NCBI GenBank assembly: GCA_963788585.1
Contig: CAWBHA010000006.1
Coordinates: 124,001 to 188,000 of the forward strand
Length of the DNA stretch: 64,000 nt
Source of the DNA: Bog-473 sp963788585
GTDB lineage: Bacteria > Actinomycetota > Acidimicrobiia > Acidimicrobiales > RAAP-2
Direction: 5' to 3'
Shown: positions 1-7,617 of the stretch, piece by piece
Layout of the letters: the number at the start of each line of letters is the position of its first letter
Position numbering within the stretch: position 1 is the stretch's first letter
Position numbers and translations under genes: made by a program
Notes under the pieces: model-generated
Told to the model about the DNA's origin: nothing
Database searches by the model: none
The model's input: the letters and a program-made list of their open reading frames with translations, nothing else

Positions 1-384
1 ACCACCTACCCGGCGGACTACGGCTTCGTGCCCGACACCCTGGCCGGCGACGGTGACCCGCTCGACGCGCTGGTGTTGGTGGCCGACCCGACGTTCCCGG
101 GTTGCGTCCTGCGGGTGCGCATCCTCGGCATGTTCTCCATGCGCGACGAGAAGGGGCTCGACGACAAGCTGATCTGTGTGCTCTTCCACGATCCCCAGTG
201 GGACGACGCCCGCGACATCGAGGACGTGCCCGAGCACCTGCGCAACGAGATCGCCCACTTCTTCCGCATCTACAAGGAGCTCGAGCCGCACAAGTGGGTC
301 GAGATCCGAGGGTTCGTCGACCGCGCCGCGGCACTGGCCGAGCTGGAGTCGTGCCGCGCCGCCTACCGTGCCCTCGACGACTGA
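1..384 (+). CDS. ppa: Inorganic pyrophosphatase, C-terminal part (5' end outside the window)
   Basis: Family I soluble inorganic pyrophosphatase, which hydrolyses pyrophosphate to two phosphates in the cytoplasm and so pulls biosynthetic reactions forward. The reading frame is open from base 1, so the N-terminus lies outside the window. The visible 127 residues begin inside the conserved Tyr-Pro-Ala-Asp-Tyr-Gly-Phe stretch and contain the family signature DGDPLDA, whose aspartates bind the metal ions. The C-terminal part, with a KxxEPHKWVE-type stretch, also fits the family. The gene stops at a TGA and is followed 18 bases later by the next gene on the same strand, so the two may share a transcript. 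Identification is firm; only the start is unknown. Confidence 0.95.
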   Translation, partial: TTYPADYGFVPDTLAGDGDPLDALVLVADPTFPGCVLRVRILGMFSMRDEKGLDDKLICVLFHDPQWDDARDIEDVPEHLRNEIAHFFRIYKELEPHKWVEIRGFVDRAAALAELESCRAAYRALDD

Positions 385-402
385 GAAGAAGGAGAGCCGT
401 TC

Positions 403-909
403 ATGCCCCATCCCCGCCAGGAGGTCAAGGAGACCATCGACCGCTACCACGAGCTGCGCCGGCGCATCGACGACGGGCTCGAGCCGGACGCGTTCGGGGC
501 GCTGGCCGACTTCTACACCGAGGACGCGGTGTACGTGGACGGCGCCTGGGGGCGTATCGAGGGGCGGGACGCCATCGCGCGCTGGCTGGTCGACTCGATG
601 CTCGGTATGGAGGACTGGAAGTTCCCCATCGAGTTCACGGCCATCGAGGGCGACGACGTGGTCGTGAAGTGGACGCAGGTCATGCCGCGCTCGAGGCCCG
701 ACGGGTCGCCCTATCGCCAGTCGGGCTACTCACGCCTGCTCTACGCTGGTGACGGGAAGTTCTCCTTCGAGGAGGACACCTACAACATGGCGCACGTCCT
801 CGAGGACGTCGAGGCGAGCGGCTGGACCCCGCGCGACGGCAAGATGAACGTCCCCCCGGCGCACCCCGACCGGAACTTCGACATCCCGGGGGCGCCCCCG
901 CTCTGGTAG
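403..909 (+). CDS. SnoaL-like / NTF2-fold protein
   Basis: A 168-residue protein of the NTF2-like superfamily, a small cone-shaped fold used by polyketide cyclases, isomerases and many uncharacterised proteins. The N-terminal helix, the segment LADFYTEDAVYVDG (around residues 35-48) and later aromatic strands are typical of the SnoaL-like branch. No signal peptide or membrane segment is visible, so it is likely cytoplasmic. The ATG at 403 has an AAGGAG ribosome-binding site at a suitable distance. It follows ppa by 18 bases. The substrate cannot be read from the sequence. Confidence 0.75.
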   Translation: MPHPRQEVKETIDRYHELRRRIDDGLEPDAFGALADFYTEDAVYVDGAWGRIEGRDAIARWLVDSMLGMEDWKFPIEFTAIEGDDVVVKWTQVMPRSRPDGSPYRQSGYSRLLYAGDGKFSFEEDTYNMAHVLEDVEASGWTPRDGKMNVPPAHPDRNFDIPGAPPLW

Positions 910-931
910 CCCTGGTGCGCCGCTCGGGCGA

Positions 932-2599
932 CTACGGCGTCCCGCCGGTCGAGCCGGTCCCGCCCGAGTTGCCGAAGCCGGGGAACCCTCCCCCGCCGAA
1001 GGGATTGGTGCTCCCACCTCCCGACGGCGACTGCTGCGCCTCGGCCTGGTCGCCCAGCGTCGCCGTGGTGGTCCGTTTACTGTCCCCGACGTAGTAGGTG
1101 ATCGAGACCGTCTGACCGGCCTTGGAGTCCTCGATCACCTTCTGCAGGTCCTCCGAGGAGGTGATCGAGGAGCCGTTGACCTCGACGATGACGTCGCCCT
1201 GGACCAGGCCGGCCTTGCTGGCCGGCGAGCCGGACACGACGCTGAGGATCACGGCACCCGTGGTGGGCGTGAACCCGTACTGCTGGCGGAGCGACGGCGT
1301 CAGGGTCGTGATGTCGACCCCGAGGTAGCCGCCGCCGTTACCGCTCTGACCGCCCTTCTGGAGCTGCGGCAGAAGCGCCTCCACCTGGGCCGTCGGGATG
1401 GCGAAGCCGATGTTCTGGGACGACGTCCCGTCGCTCGTGGTGCCGGCCACGGCGGTGTTCATCCCGATGACCTGGCCCGAGGTGTCGATCAGGGGGCCGC
1501 CGGAGTTGCCCGGGTTGATGGCGGCATCGGTCTGGATCGTGTTCTGGAGCGTCTCGGTCTGGGTGCCCTCGCCGCCGGCGGTGACCGAACGCCCGAGCGC
1601 GGACACGATGCCCTGGGTCACCGTGGGGGTACCCGCCGCCAGGCCGAGCGCATTGCCGATGGCCACGACGGCGTCGCCGACCACGGCCTTCTGCGAGTCA
1701 CCGAACGTGACCGTGGGAAGGTTCGACGCATTGTTGATCTTGAGTAATGCCACGTCCTTGGTCTGGTCGTAGCCGACGAGTGTCGTGGGCAGCGGCTTGG
1801 TCTGCCCGTACTCGGTGACGGTGATGGCGCCGGTGTTGCCGCTCTCGACGTAGAGCTCGATCACGTGGTTGTTCGTCACCACCTCGCCGTCCGACGTGAT
1901 GATCATGCCGGTCCCCTGGTCCTCGCTGCCCCCGGCCTTCACGTCGATGGAGACGACCGCCGGGATCACCTTGTCGACGAGCTGCGGGATCGTGACATTG
2001 CCGCTGAGGACGGCCGCGCCCGGTATCGCGCTGCCCTCGTGGATGACGGACGGTGTGCCGTTGCCGTTGTTGTTGTGATCGGCGATGGCCGTCACGCCGG
2101 CACCGATCACGCCGCCGATGACGGCGGCCACCAGGGCGACGGGGAGCCAGGCCCGCATCCGGCCCGGGGTACGCCTCGTGCCGTTCGGCCGGGGGCCGGC
2201 ACCCGGATACGTCTGGTCCTTCGCCGGCGGATAGGTGAAGGGGACGGCCGCAGGCGCGACCGAGGCGACGGGACTGACCGGCGTCACCGGGCCCGGGTCC
2301 TCGCCACCCGGTTGCTCCCACTGGGGCTGCGGTGGCACGGAGGACGGTGCATCTTCGCTGCCGGCCTCCCCGTACGCGGGCGACCCGGAACGGGGTGCCG
2401 CGTCGGGGGCGGCGGGAGCGCCGGGGGGAACAGCCGGTGCAGCGGGTGCAGCGGGAGGGGCCCAGGTCGGCGATTCTGGTGCGGGTGGCTCGGCTGGGTT
2501 CGCCGCCGCCCCGGGGGGCTCCCAGCCACCAGGTGACACCGAGGCGTCGGGCGTGCCGGGAACCGACTCCGGCCCGGGCTGCTCGGTGTCCTCACGCAT
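932..2599 (-). CDS. HtrA/DegP-type trypsin-like serine protease with PDZ domain
   Basis: A 555-residue membrane-anchored S1C protease, expected to act on misfolded proteins outside the membrane. Order of parts: a Pro/Ala/Gly-rich, probably cytoplasmic tail (residues 1-148); one transmembrane helix (about 150-172); a trypsin-like domain with the triad His245 (TNNHVI), Asp282 (TKDVALL) and Ser366 (GNSGGP); a PDZ domain (about 405-510); and a Gly-rich C-terminal tail. The start at 2599 was chosen because AGGAGG lies just upstream; the frame stays open further upstream but without a good site. It converges on the SnoaL-like gene and is divergent from the Arg-Gly-rich gene at 2779. It could equally be named DegQ or PepD; the family is clear, the specific role is not. 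Confidence 0.9.
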   Translation of the reverse strand: MREDTEQPGPESVPGTPDASVSPGGWEPPGAAANPAEPPAPESPTWAPPAAPAAPAVPPGAPAAPDAAPRSGSPAYGEAGSEDAPSSVPPQPQWEQPGGEDPGPVTPVSPVASVAPAAVPFTYPPAKDQTYPGAGPRPNGTRRTPGRMRAWLPVALVAAVIGGVIGAGVTAIADHNNNGNGTPSVIHEGSAIPGAAVLSGNVTIPQLVDKVIPAVVSIDVKAGGSEDQGTGMIITSDGEVVTNNHVIELYVESGNTGAITVTEYGQTKPLPTTLVGYDQTKDVALLKINNASNLPTVTFGDSQKAVVGDAVVAIGNALGLAAGTPTVTQGIVSALGRSVTAGGEGTQTETLQNTIQTDAAINPGNSGGPLIDTSGQVIGMNTAVAGTTSDGTSSQNIGFAIPTAQVEALLPQLQKGGQSGNGGGYLGVDITTLTPSLRQQYGFTPTTGAVILSVVSGSPASKAGLVQGDVIVEVNGSSITSSEDLQKVIEDSKAGQTVSITYYVGDSKRTTTATLGDQAEAQQSPSGGGSTNPFGGGGFPGFGNSGGTGSTGGTP

Positions 2600-2778
2600 G
2601 TGGATCCTCCTGTGGGGGGCAAAAAGGGGCCGCGGCGCCGCTGCTTGGTGATGTCGCCATTTCGGCTGCTCCCGCGCTCCGTGTGGACGTCCGAGGGCCC
2701 ATGTTACGGGACGCCGCCGTCGAGCCCGCATCGGGCCCACCCCGAGGAGCGTTCGAGGGGAGGTAGCGTGTCCGCCGC

Positions 2779-4077
2779 ATGTCACGCCGCATGGACATCG
2801 AACTGACCAGCCAGACGGGCGACGGGAACTACACATGGCGCGCCGCGGGCGCGCGCCAGCCCAAGGGCACCGTCGACGCGTCGCTCGTGCCGGCGGGCGA
2901 GAAGGTCGGGGCCGTCCTGCAGGCGGAGGTCGACGTGAGCCTCGAGGGAATCGATGTCCTGGCGCTGACGCCGGTCAAGCCGGCGCGCTCGGTGGAGAAG
3001 ACGGAAGGGCGCATCGAGGTGAAGGGCACGCCCCGGCGCGCGCCCGACGTGTCGGTCATTCTCGCCCCGGGTTCGGGGAGGCGTCGCCGCGACGACGACG
3101 GTGAGCGTGGCGAACGGCGCGGCGGGCGGCGTGGCGAGCGCGGAGGTGACGGTGCGCGCGGACGCGATGGTGAACGCGGGCGCGACGGTGAACGCGGGCG
3201 CGACGGACGCGAGGAGCGCGGCGACCGTCCACGCGGCGGAGCCGGACCGCGCCGCCCCGGTGGCCGCCGGCCCGGTGAGGACGGCCGTCCCGCCCGCGGC
3301 GAACGCCCGGCCACGCCGACCTCGACCGTCCACCGCAATGCCATGTTGGGCTCGTTGCGTCCGGAGCAGATCCCGGTGGCCGAGCAATTGCTGCGCGGCG
3401 GGCTCCAGGCGGTCCGCCAGGCGATCGAGGCGCAGAACAGCGCGGCCAAGGCCAGCGGGAAGCCGCCGGTGGCGTCCGACGCGCTGTTGGCGATGGCCGA
3501 CGAGCTGCTGCCCACCGTGCGTCTGGCCGACTGGAAGGACCGTGCCTCGGCGGCGCAGACCGCCGGCAAGGAGTACCGCTTGCGGGAGCTCCGGGCCGTC
3601 GTGGCCGCCTCGCGCACCGTCAACCTCGATGAAGAGGGGCGCGCCCTGGCCAAGGCGCTGCAGGAGTCGCTCGACCAGCGCACCACCGCACTCCGCGAGG
3701 AGTGGCTCGCCCGCATCACCAACGCGCTCAACGACGGGCGCGTCCAGCAGGCGGTCGAGGCCTCCATTCGCCCGCCCGAGCCCGGGACCCGGTGCCCCGC
3801 CGAACTGGCGGTGCGGCTGGCGGCCGCCGCCGGTGATGCCATGACCGCCGAACTTGCGCCCGAGGACTGGATGCGCCTCCTCGACGCCGTCGTGGCGTCC
3901 CCGGTGCGTCGGACGGTCAAGCCGGCGGGTATTCCCGACGACGAGGTGGCGCGTCAGGCCGCCCGCCATGCTGCCGGCGCCGTGCCCGCCCTGGCCAAGC
4001 TGCTCGGGCTCCGCATCCCGCCCCCGCCGCCGCGGCCGGTCACCTCGGCCCGGCGTTTCAGTCCAACCGGCGGCTGA
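2779..4077 (+). CDS. Unrecognised protein with an Arg/Gly/Asp-rich low-complexity centre
   Basis: A 432-residue protein I cannot assign to a named family. Residues 1-90 look like a small beta-rich domain. Residues about 95-180 are an Arg/Gly/Glu/Asp-rich stretch with repeated RDGERG-type units, resembling the disordered RGG tails of RNA-binding proteins. Residues about 190-430 are helical and globular. No signal peptide or membrane helix is visible. Codon use has the genome's strong third-position GC, so the frame is real; long open frames on the other strand here are shadows. ATG codons at 2779 and 2791 are both possible starts; a GGGGAGG lies rather far (about 14 bases) before the first. 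It overlaps the 3' end of the GNAT gene by 20 bases. An RNA-related role is inference from composition only. Confidence 0.7.
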   Translation: MSRRMDIELTSQTGDGNYTWRAAGARQPKGTVDASLVPAGEKVGAVLQAEVDVSLEGIDVLALTPVKPARSVEKTEGRIEVKGTPRRAPDVSVILAPGSGRRRRDDDGERGERRGGRRGERGGDGARGRDGERGRDGERGRDGREERGDRPRGGAGPRRPGGRRPGEDGRPARGERPATPTSTVHRNAMLGSLRPEQIPVAEQLLRGGLQAVRQAIEAQNSAAKASGKPPVASDALLAMADELLPTVRLADWKDRASAAQTAGKEYRLRELRAVVAASRTVNLDEEGRALAKALQESLDQRTTALREEWLARITNALNDGRVQQAVEASIRPPEPGTRCPAELAVRLAAAAGDAMTAELAPEDWMRLLDAVVASPVRRTVKPAGIPDDEVARQAARHAAGAVPALAKLLGLRIPPPPPRPVTSARRFSPTGG

Positions 4078-4510
4078 GCGTCAGCAGGCGGGCCGTGAAG
4101 CCCGCCGCCTCCAGGCGTTGCTTGGTCGTGCGGTCCCCCGGCAGCGCCAGGGCGTCGACCTCGGTGCAGCCCCGGGCGCCGCACCACCCCACCCCGGCTT
4201 CCATGAGGGCCGTGCCGACGCCCACGCCGCGCCCACCGGCCTCGACGTAGCAGCACTCGATCCGGCCGGTCACCCTCCCGGGCAGAGTTTCGTCCGTCGT
4301 CACGGCCAAGAGGCCGACCACAACGCCGTCGTACTCGCCCACGAGCAGCTGGGCATTGGACCTGGTCCAGCGCTCGAGGAGCGTCACCGGGGAGGCCTCG
4401 CCGAGCAGCGCGGCTCCACCGCGCATGGAGGCGGCGCTGACCAGGGCCTGGGAAAGCAGCCGCGTGCAGGCCTGGCGGTCCGCTGCGACTGCCGGTCGGG
4501 CCAGCTCCAC
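4058..4510 (-). CDS. GNAT-family N-acetyltransferase
   Basis: A 150-residue acetyl-CoA-dependent acyltransferase. The acetyl-CoA loop is visible as GGRGVGVGTALM (around residues 91-102), with the typical preceding strand and the C-terminal LEAAGF turn found in many GNAT enzymes. The start is a GTG at 4510, four bases after the stop of the upstream gene at 4515, so the two are probably co-transcribed. Its 3' end overlaps the convergent gene ending at 4077 by 20 bases. The acceptor substrate is unknown. Confidence 0.85.
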   Translation of the reverse strand: MELARPAVAADRQACTRLLSQALVSAASMRGGAALLGEASPVTLLERWTRSNAQLLVGEYDGVVVGLLAVTTDETLPGRVTGRIECCYVEAGGRGVGVGTALMEAGVGWCGARGCTEVDALALPGDRTTKQRLEAAGFTARLLTLSRRLD

Positions 4511-4514
4511 GGCG

Positions 4515-5054
4515 TCAGTCGTAGGACGGGCCGCTCTGCGCCTCGTCGAGAAGCTGCCCGGCCCGGTTCAAGATCGTGCGGCGGTTGCGCGTGGACGCCT
4601 CGTAGCGCTGCACCGCCCGCAGCTCATCGGGTCCGAGACTCTCGAGCCGGCGTACCACCTGCGACGCGCTGAGCGTGTCGTAGTCGGCCAGTGCGTCGGC
4701 CACGACGGCCTCGGCAACCGGGTCGGGCGGGGGCCGCACGGGCGCCGTGTCCGCGTCGTCCTCGGGTTCGTCGACGGCCGTTCCGCCGCCTCCGTTGTGC
4801 AGCAGGTCCTCGAGGCGGTCCGTGACGCGGCGCTGGCTCTTGGTGACGACGAACCGGCCGACGATCCGTGCGTTGGCGAGCTGGAGCTCGACCTTCCGCC
4901 GTCCCTTGGCAATGAGTTCCGGGAGGTCCTCGGCGACTGCGACGGCGACACCGACGGGGGCGAAGACGCAGACGTCGATGGTGCGGCGCAGCGGGTTGTC
5001 CTCCGCCTCGGGGCCCTCAGGCGCGCCCTCGACCGGGTCCGGTCGGTCAGTCAC
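4515..5054 (-). CDS. Conserved actinobacterial protein with basic C-terminal helix region
   Basis: A 179-residue protein of unknown function. The N-terminal half has a segment LPELIAKGRRKVEL followed by ARIVGRFVV, and the C-terminal 55 residues form a helical module (LSASQVVRRL, LGPDELRAV, RNRRTILNRAGQLL) that recurs in small actinobacterial proteins, sometimes annotated as DUF8129 (from memory, not checked). Between them is an acidic, proline-rich linker. The GTG at 5054 is preferred because it starts nine bases after the end of the upstream DUF4193 gene; the longer frame would overlap that gene. It forms a short minus-strand operon with the DUF4193 gene upstream and the GNAT gene downstream. 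Confidence 0.7.
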   Translation of the reverse strand: MTDRPDPVEGAPEGPEAEDNPLRRTIDVCVFAPVGVAVAVAEDLPELIAKGRRKVELQLANARIVGRFVVTKSQRRVTDRLEDLLHNGGGGTAVDEPEDDADTAPVRPPPDPVAEAVVADALADYDTLSASQVVRRLESLGPDELRAVQRYEASTRNRRTILNRAGQLLDEAQSGPSYD

Positions 5055-5062
5055 GGTCCTGC

Positions 5063-5563
5063 TCAGACACAGTCCCGGCAGAGCATCTTCTTCTTGTCCG
5101 CCAGCTGGCTGGGGTGCTTGACCAGGAAGCAGGAGCGGCACACGAACTCGTCGGGCTGCTTGGGCAGGACCCGCTCGTTCCCCTCGACCTTGTCCTCCTG
5201 GTCGGTGGCCTCCTCGTCCTCGGGCTCGTCCTCGACGACCAGCCGCTCCTTGAGGATGACGTCCAAGCTGGCCTCGACGTCTTCGTCGTCGGGCTCCTCC
5301 TCCTCCTCCTCCTCGTCACTTTCGCCGCTGCGCTCGACCACGGCGGCCGGAGAGGGCGTCAGGATTTCGTCGACGTCTTCCTCGACGTCCTCCTCGTCGA
5401 CGACATCGGGAACGTCCTCATCGTCGTCGTCCGCAATGTCTACGAGGTCTTCCTCGTCCTCGATGTCGACATCGATGTCGTCCGCGTCGATGTCGTCCGC
5501 TTCCACGATGTCGGAGGCCTCGGGCTCCACCTCTTCGACTTTGGCTTTCTTCTTGGTCGCCAT
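5063..5563 (-). CDS. DUF4193-family acidic zinc-ribbon-like protein
   Basis: A 166-residue protein of the actinobacterial DUF4193 family. It begins with a short lysine-rich stretch, continues with about 110 very acidic residues (long Glu/Asp runs), and ends in the conserved module PKQPDEFVCRSCFLV...CRDC, whose four cysteines suggest a zinc-binding knuckle. It is longer than the roughly 100-residue relatives I recall because of the expanded acidic region. The ATG at 5563 is chosen because the KKKAK start follows it and no better start exists; no clear ribosome-binding site is seen. The 5' leader is unusually rich in inverted repeats (see 5582-5754). Function is unknown for the family. Confidence 0.85.
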   Translation of the reverse strand: MATKKKAKVEEVEPEASDIVEADDIDADDIDVDIEDEEDLVDIADDDDEDVPDVVDEEDVEEDVDEILTPSPAAVVERSGESDEEEEEEEPDDEDVEASLDVILKERLVVEDEPEDEEATDQEDKVEGNERVLPKQPDEFVCRSCFLVKHPSQLADKKKMLCRDCV

Positions 5564-5581
5564 TGTGCCGCGGGAGCATAG

Positions 5582-5598
5582 ACGGTCCGAGAGACCGT
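5582..5598 (-). promoter_or_regulatory. Small hairpin just upstream of the DUF4193 gene
   Basis: Perfect 6-bp arms (ACGGTC / GACCGT) around a 5-base loop, ending 18 bases before the ATG at 5563. In the transcript it would sit where the ribosome binds, so it may affect translation. No function is shown. Confidence 0.4.
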
Positions 5599-5624
5599 TC
5601 AATCGCCGTGAACAGCGTCCCCGT

Positions 5625-5754
5625 GGGGGTCGAGAAGGGGGTTAGACGGAGGGTTCTTCGGGTCGGGGCGGGAGGGCCCTGGGGTCTTTGGCGCCATGTC
5701 GCCGGCTCGGAATCGCCAGGCCTGCGACACGTTCTCTACTCGACCCCCAGGGCC
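5625..5754 (-). promoter_or_regulatory. Competing inverted repeats in the DUF4193 leader (possible attenuator or structured RNA)
   Basis: Read on the minus strand, the segment 5754-5739 can pair in two mutually exclusive ways: with 5686-5675 (12 bp, one bulged base; GGCCCTGGGG/TC type) or with 5634-5625 (10 bp perfect; CTCGACCCCC against GGGGGTCGAG). Inside the first stem a further pair TGTCGC (5697-5702) / GCGACA (5724-5729) is possible. Alternative stems of this kind are typical of attenuators and riboswitches, but no known class was recognised. Confidence 0.35.
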
Positions 5755-5921
5755 AACCACCGCCTCTCACAGCACATCCCCCCCTTACGGCTTCAGCGCT
5801 TTCTTCATCAGCAGCATCCTTAGGGGCGTCGGGGACTGCGCCGTACATTAGGCAAGACGGGGGTGGGCCCGTCAAGGAGCTTGAAGGTGCCGCCACCAGG
5901 GAGAACAAAGGTACTTCCTGG

Positions 5922-7571
5922 TCAATGCGTTGCAGATTTTTCCGCCCGCCGACGCTCGGTCCGGCGCTCCGATTCGAGGCGTTCCAGGTCGGTCGACCCG
6001 TGGTCGACGAAGGACATGGCGTCGGCCAACGCACGGTGTCCCGCCACCTCCGCGATGGCGCGATGCATCTGCTGGGCCACTCTCCGGTAGGCCGGGTGTC
6101 CCTGTGTGCCCGAGCGCAGCTCGATGAGGTGCATTGCCTCACGCGCGTTGAATTGCATGACGTAGCGGATGCGGTGCGCCAGCGCGACCGCATACGAGGC
6201 CTGCTCGGGAAAGTCCGGCAGGAGGGAGCGGAACAGGTCCTCCGCCCGCGCGATCGCCTCGTCGTAGCGTTCGCCGAGACCGGCGTCCGCGACGAGCCCC
6301 GGCATGTCGTAGCCGAGCGAGACGCCGAGCCGCTGCCACTCGATCGTCAGCATCCGGTGACGTTGCAGGTCGCGAAACGCGCCGTAGTCGGTGACGAGCT
6401 CGAAGCGATAGTCGGTCCGCTCGAAGGCGCGGCCGGGACGATGCCGCCGGTTGCGCCGGTCGCCCACGTAGGCCTGCAACAGCGCGACCCGATCCTCATG
6501 ACCGAGCCGGCGTACTCGCCGGGCCGCCTCGCGCTCGGAGCAGCCGAGTTGCGCGAAACATGCGGCGACCAGGACCTTCTCTTCCCCATCGGGGTCGAAG
6601 TCGAGAAGGGTGACGCTCTCGCCTTCGCCCTGGCCGGCGTCGACGGAAGCCGGCGCGACGCCGGGGACGAGGTCGGGCCACAGTCGCGACAAGACCCGTG
6701 CCGTCCTGTCGCGGTTCGACGCGAGGTAAGCCGACCACTCGCCGCCACGCGCTTGGACGTCCACGCGCTGGAGGAACGACGGGATGACCTTGCGCAGCTC
6801 GGACAGCATCATGTCGGCGTAGTACCGGGCCTCGGGGAGCGGGTGGGCGCGCATGCGCAGCAGCAGTTGCTCGTAGGACTGGCCCGTCGCATAGATACCG
6901 ATGTTGGAGAGGCTGGCCGCCGGCAGCAGGCCACGCAGCGCGTCGAGCGACTTGGCGCGCGTCGCCTGCCGGTACACGAAGTCGCTGTCGCCCGCCTGCT
7001 GAGGGAACTGCTCGGCCACCCAGGCCTGCATCTGCGGGAGCAGCGCACCGTAGGTGTCGAAAACGCGGTCCATCTCGCCCACGAATCGTGCGCCATGGGG
7101 AGAATCGAGGATCTCGGGGGGTCGGTAATAGCGGTACTGCCCGTTTTCGAGTCGTTGGTTGTACGCGATGTAGCGCGTCGACTGTTCGAGGTAGGCCATG
7201 AGGCGACCCCACTCCAGCACCTTCGACAAGACGTTCGAGGCTTGTTCGCAGGCGAGGTGCACCCCGCCCAGTTGCGCGACCGAGTCGTCGCCGTACTCGA
7301 CGAAGACCTTCTCGTAGAGCCGCTCCGCGCGGGCGAGCCCGACGGTCGCGTCCACCGACGCGTCGCCGGAGATGTCGAGGTCACCGACGAACTCGTCGAG
7401 GAAGAGCCGGCGCAGACTCTTGGCCGAGCGCGAGTAGCGGGCGAAGAGGGCGCCCTTCACCACTTCGGGCAGGTTGACCAGGGCAAATACCGGCTGGTCG
7501 AGGTTGGTGACGTACCGGCGCAGGATGGCCTGTTCGTCCGCGCTGAAGCCCTCTTCGGAGTACGGGAACAT
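5922..7571 (-). CDS. Tandem-domain ThyX-like protein (FAD-dependent thymidylate synthase family)
   Basis: A 549-residue protein made of two ThyX-like halves. ThyX normally is about 220-250 residues and forms dTMP from dUMP with methylene-tetrahydrofolate, FAD and NADPH. Half 1 (about 1-280) has LEWGRLMAYLEQSTRY (119-134), matching the end of the ThyX signature but without its RHR. Half 2 (about 320-549) has RHR at 404-406, but the serines that follow in the classical RHRxxSxxxxSxR motif are replaced (RHRMLTIEWQR). Each half therefore keeps only part of the active-site motif. The ATG at 7571 has no clear ribosome-binding site. It lies 46 bases downstream of the helicase gene and may be its operon partner. 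Whether it makes dTMP cannot be decided here, so I give no gene symbol. Confidence 0.8.
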   Translation of the reverse strand: MFPYSEEGFSADEQAILRRYVTNLDQPVFALVNLPEVVKGALFARYSRSAKSLRRLFLDEFVGDLDISGDASVDATVGLARAERLYEKVFVEYGDDSVAQLGGVHLACEQASNVLSKVLEWGRLMAYLEQSTRYIAYNQRLENGQYRYYRPPEILDSPHGARFVGEMDRVFDTYGALLPQMQAWVAEQFPQQAGDSDFVYRQATRAKSLDALRGLLPAASLSNIGIYATGQSYEQLLLRMRAHPLPEARYYADMMLSELRKVIPSFLQRVDVQARGGEWSAYLASNRDRTARVLSRLWPDLVPGVAPASVDAGQGEGESVTLLDFDPDGEEKVLVAACFAQLGCSEREAARRVRRLGHEDRVALLQAYVGDRRNRRHRPGRAFERTDYRFELVTDYGAFRDLQRHRMLTIEWQRLGVSLGYDMPGLVADAGLGERYDEAIARAEDLFRSLLPDFPEQASYAVALAHRIRYVMQFNAREAMHLIELRSGTQGHPAYRRVAQQMHRAIAEVAGHRALADAMSFVDHGSTDLERLESERRTERRRAEKSATH

Positions 7572-7617
7572 GCCCGGCTAACCATAGAACGGGGGTGGCG
7601 CGGCGGTGGCGGATGTC

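Larger units (their letters stand above)
5564..5921. other. Gene-free stretch with structured leader
   Basis: About 360 bases without a credible gene. It is the upstream region of the DUF4193 gene and the downstream end of the ThyX-like gene. It contains several inverted repeats listed separately. No tRNA, SRP RNA or tmRNA signature was recognised. Confidence 0.6.

Noticed and set aside
5640..5760. SRP RNA, 6C RNA or tmRNA in the structured stretch
   Set aside because: None of the conserved segments of these RNAs was recognised; only generic stems are visible.
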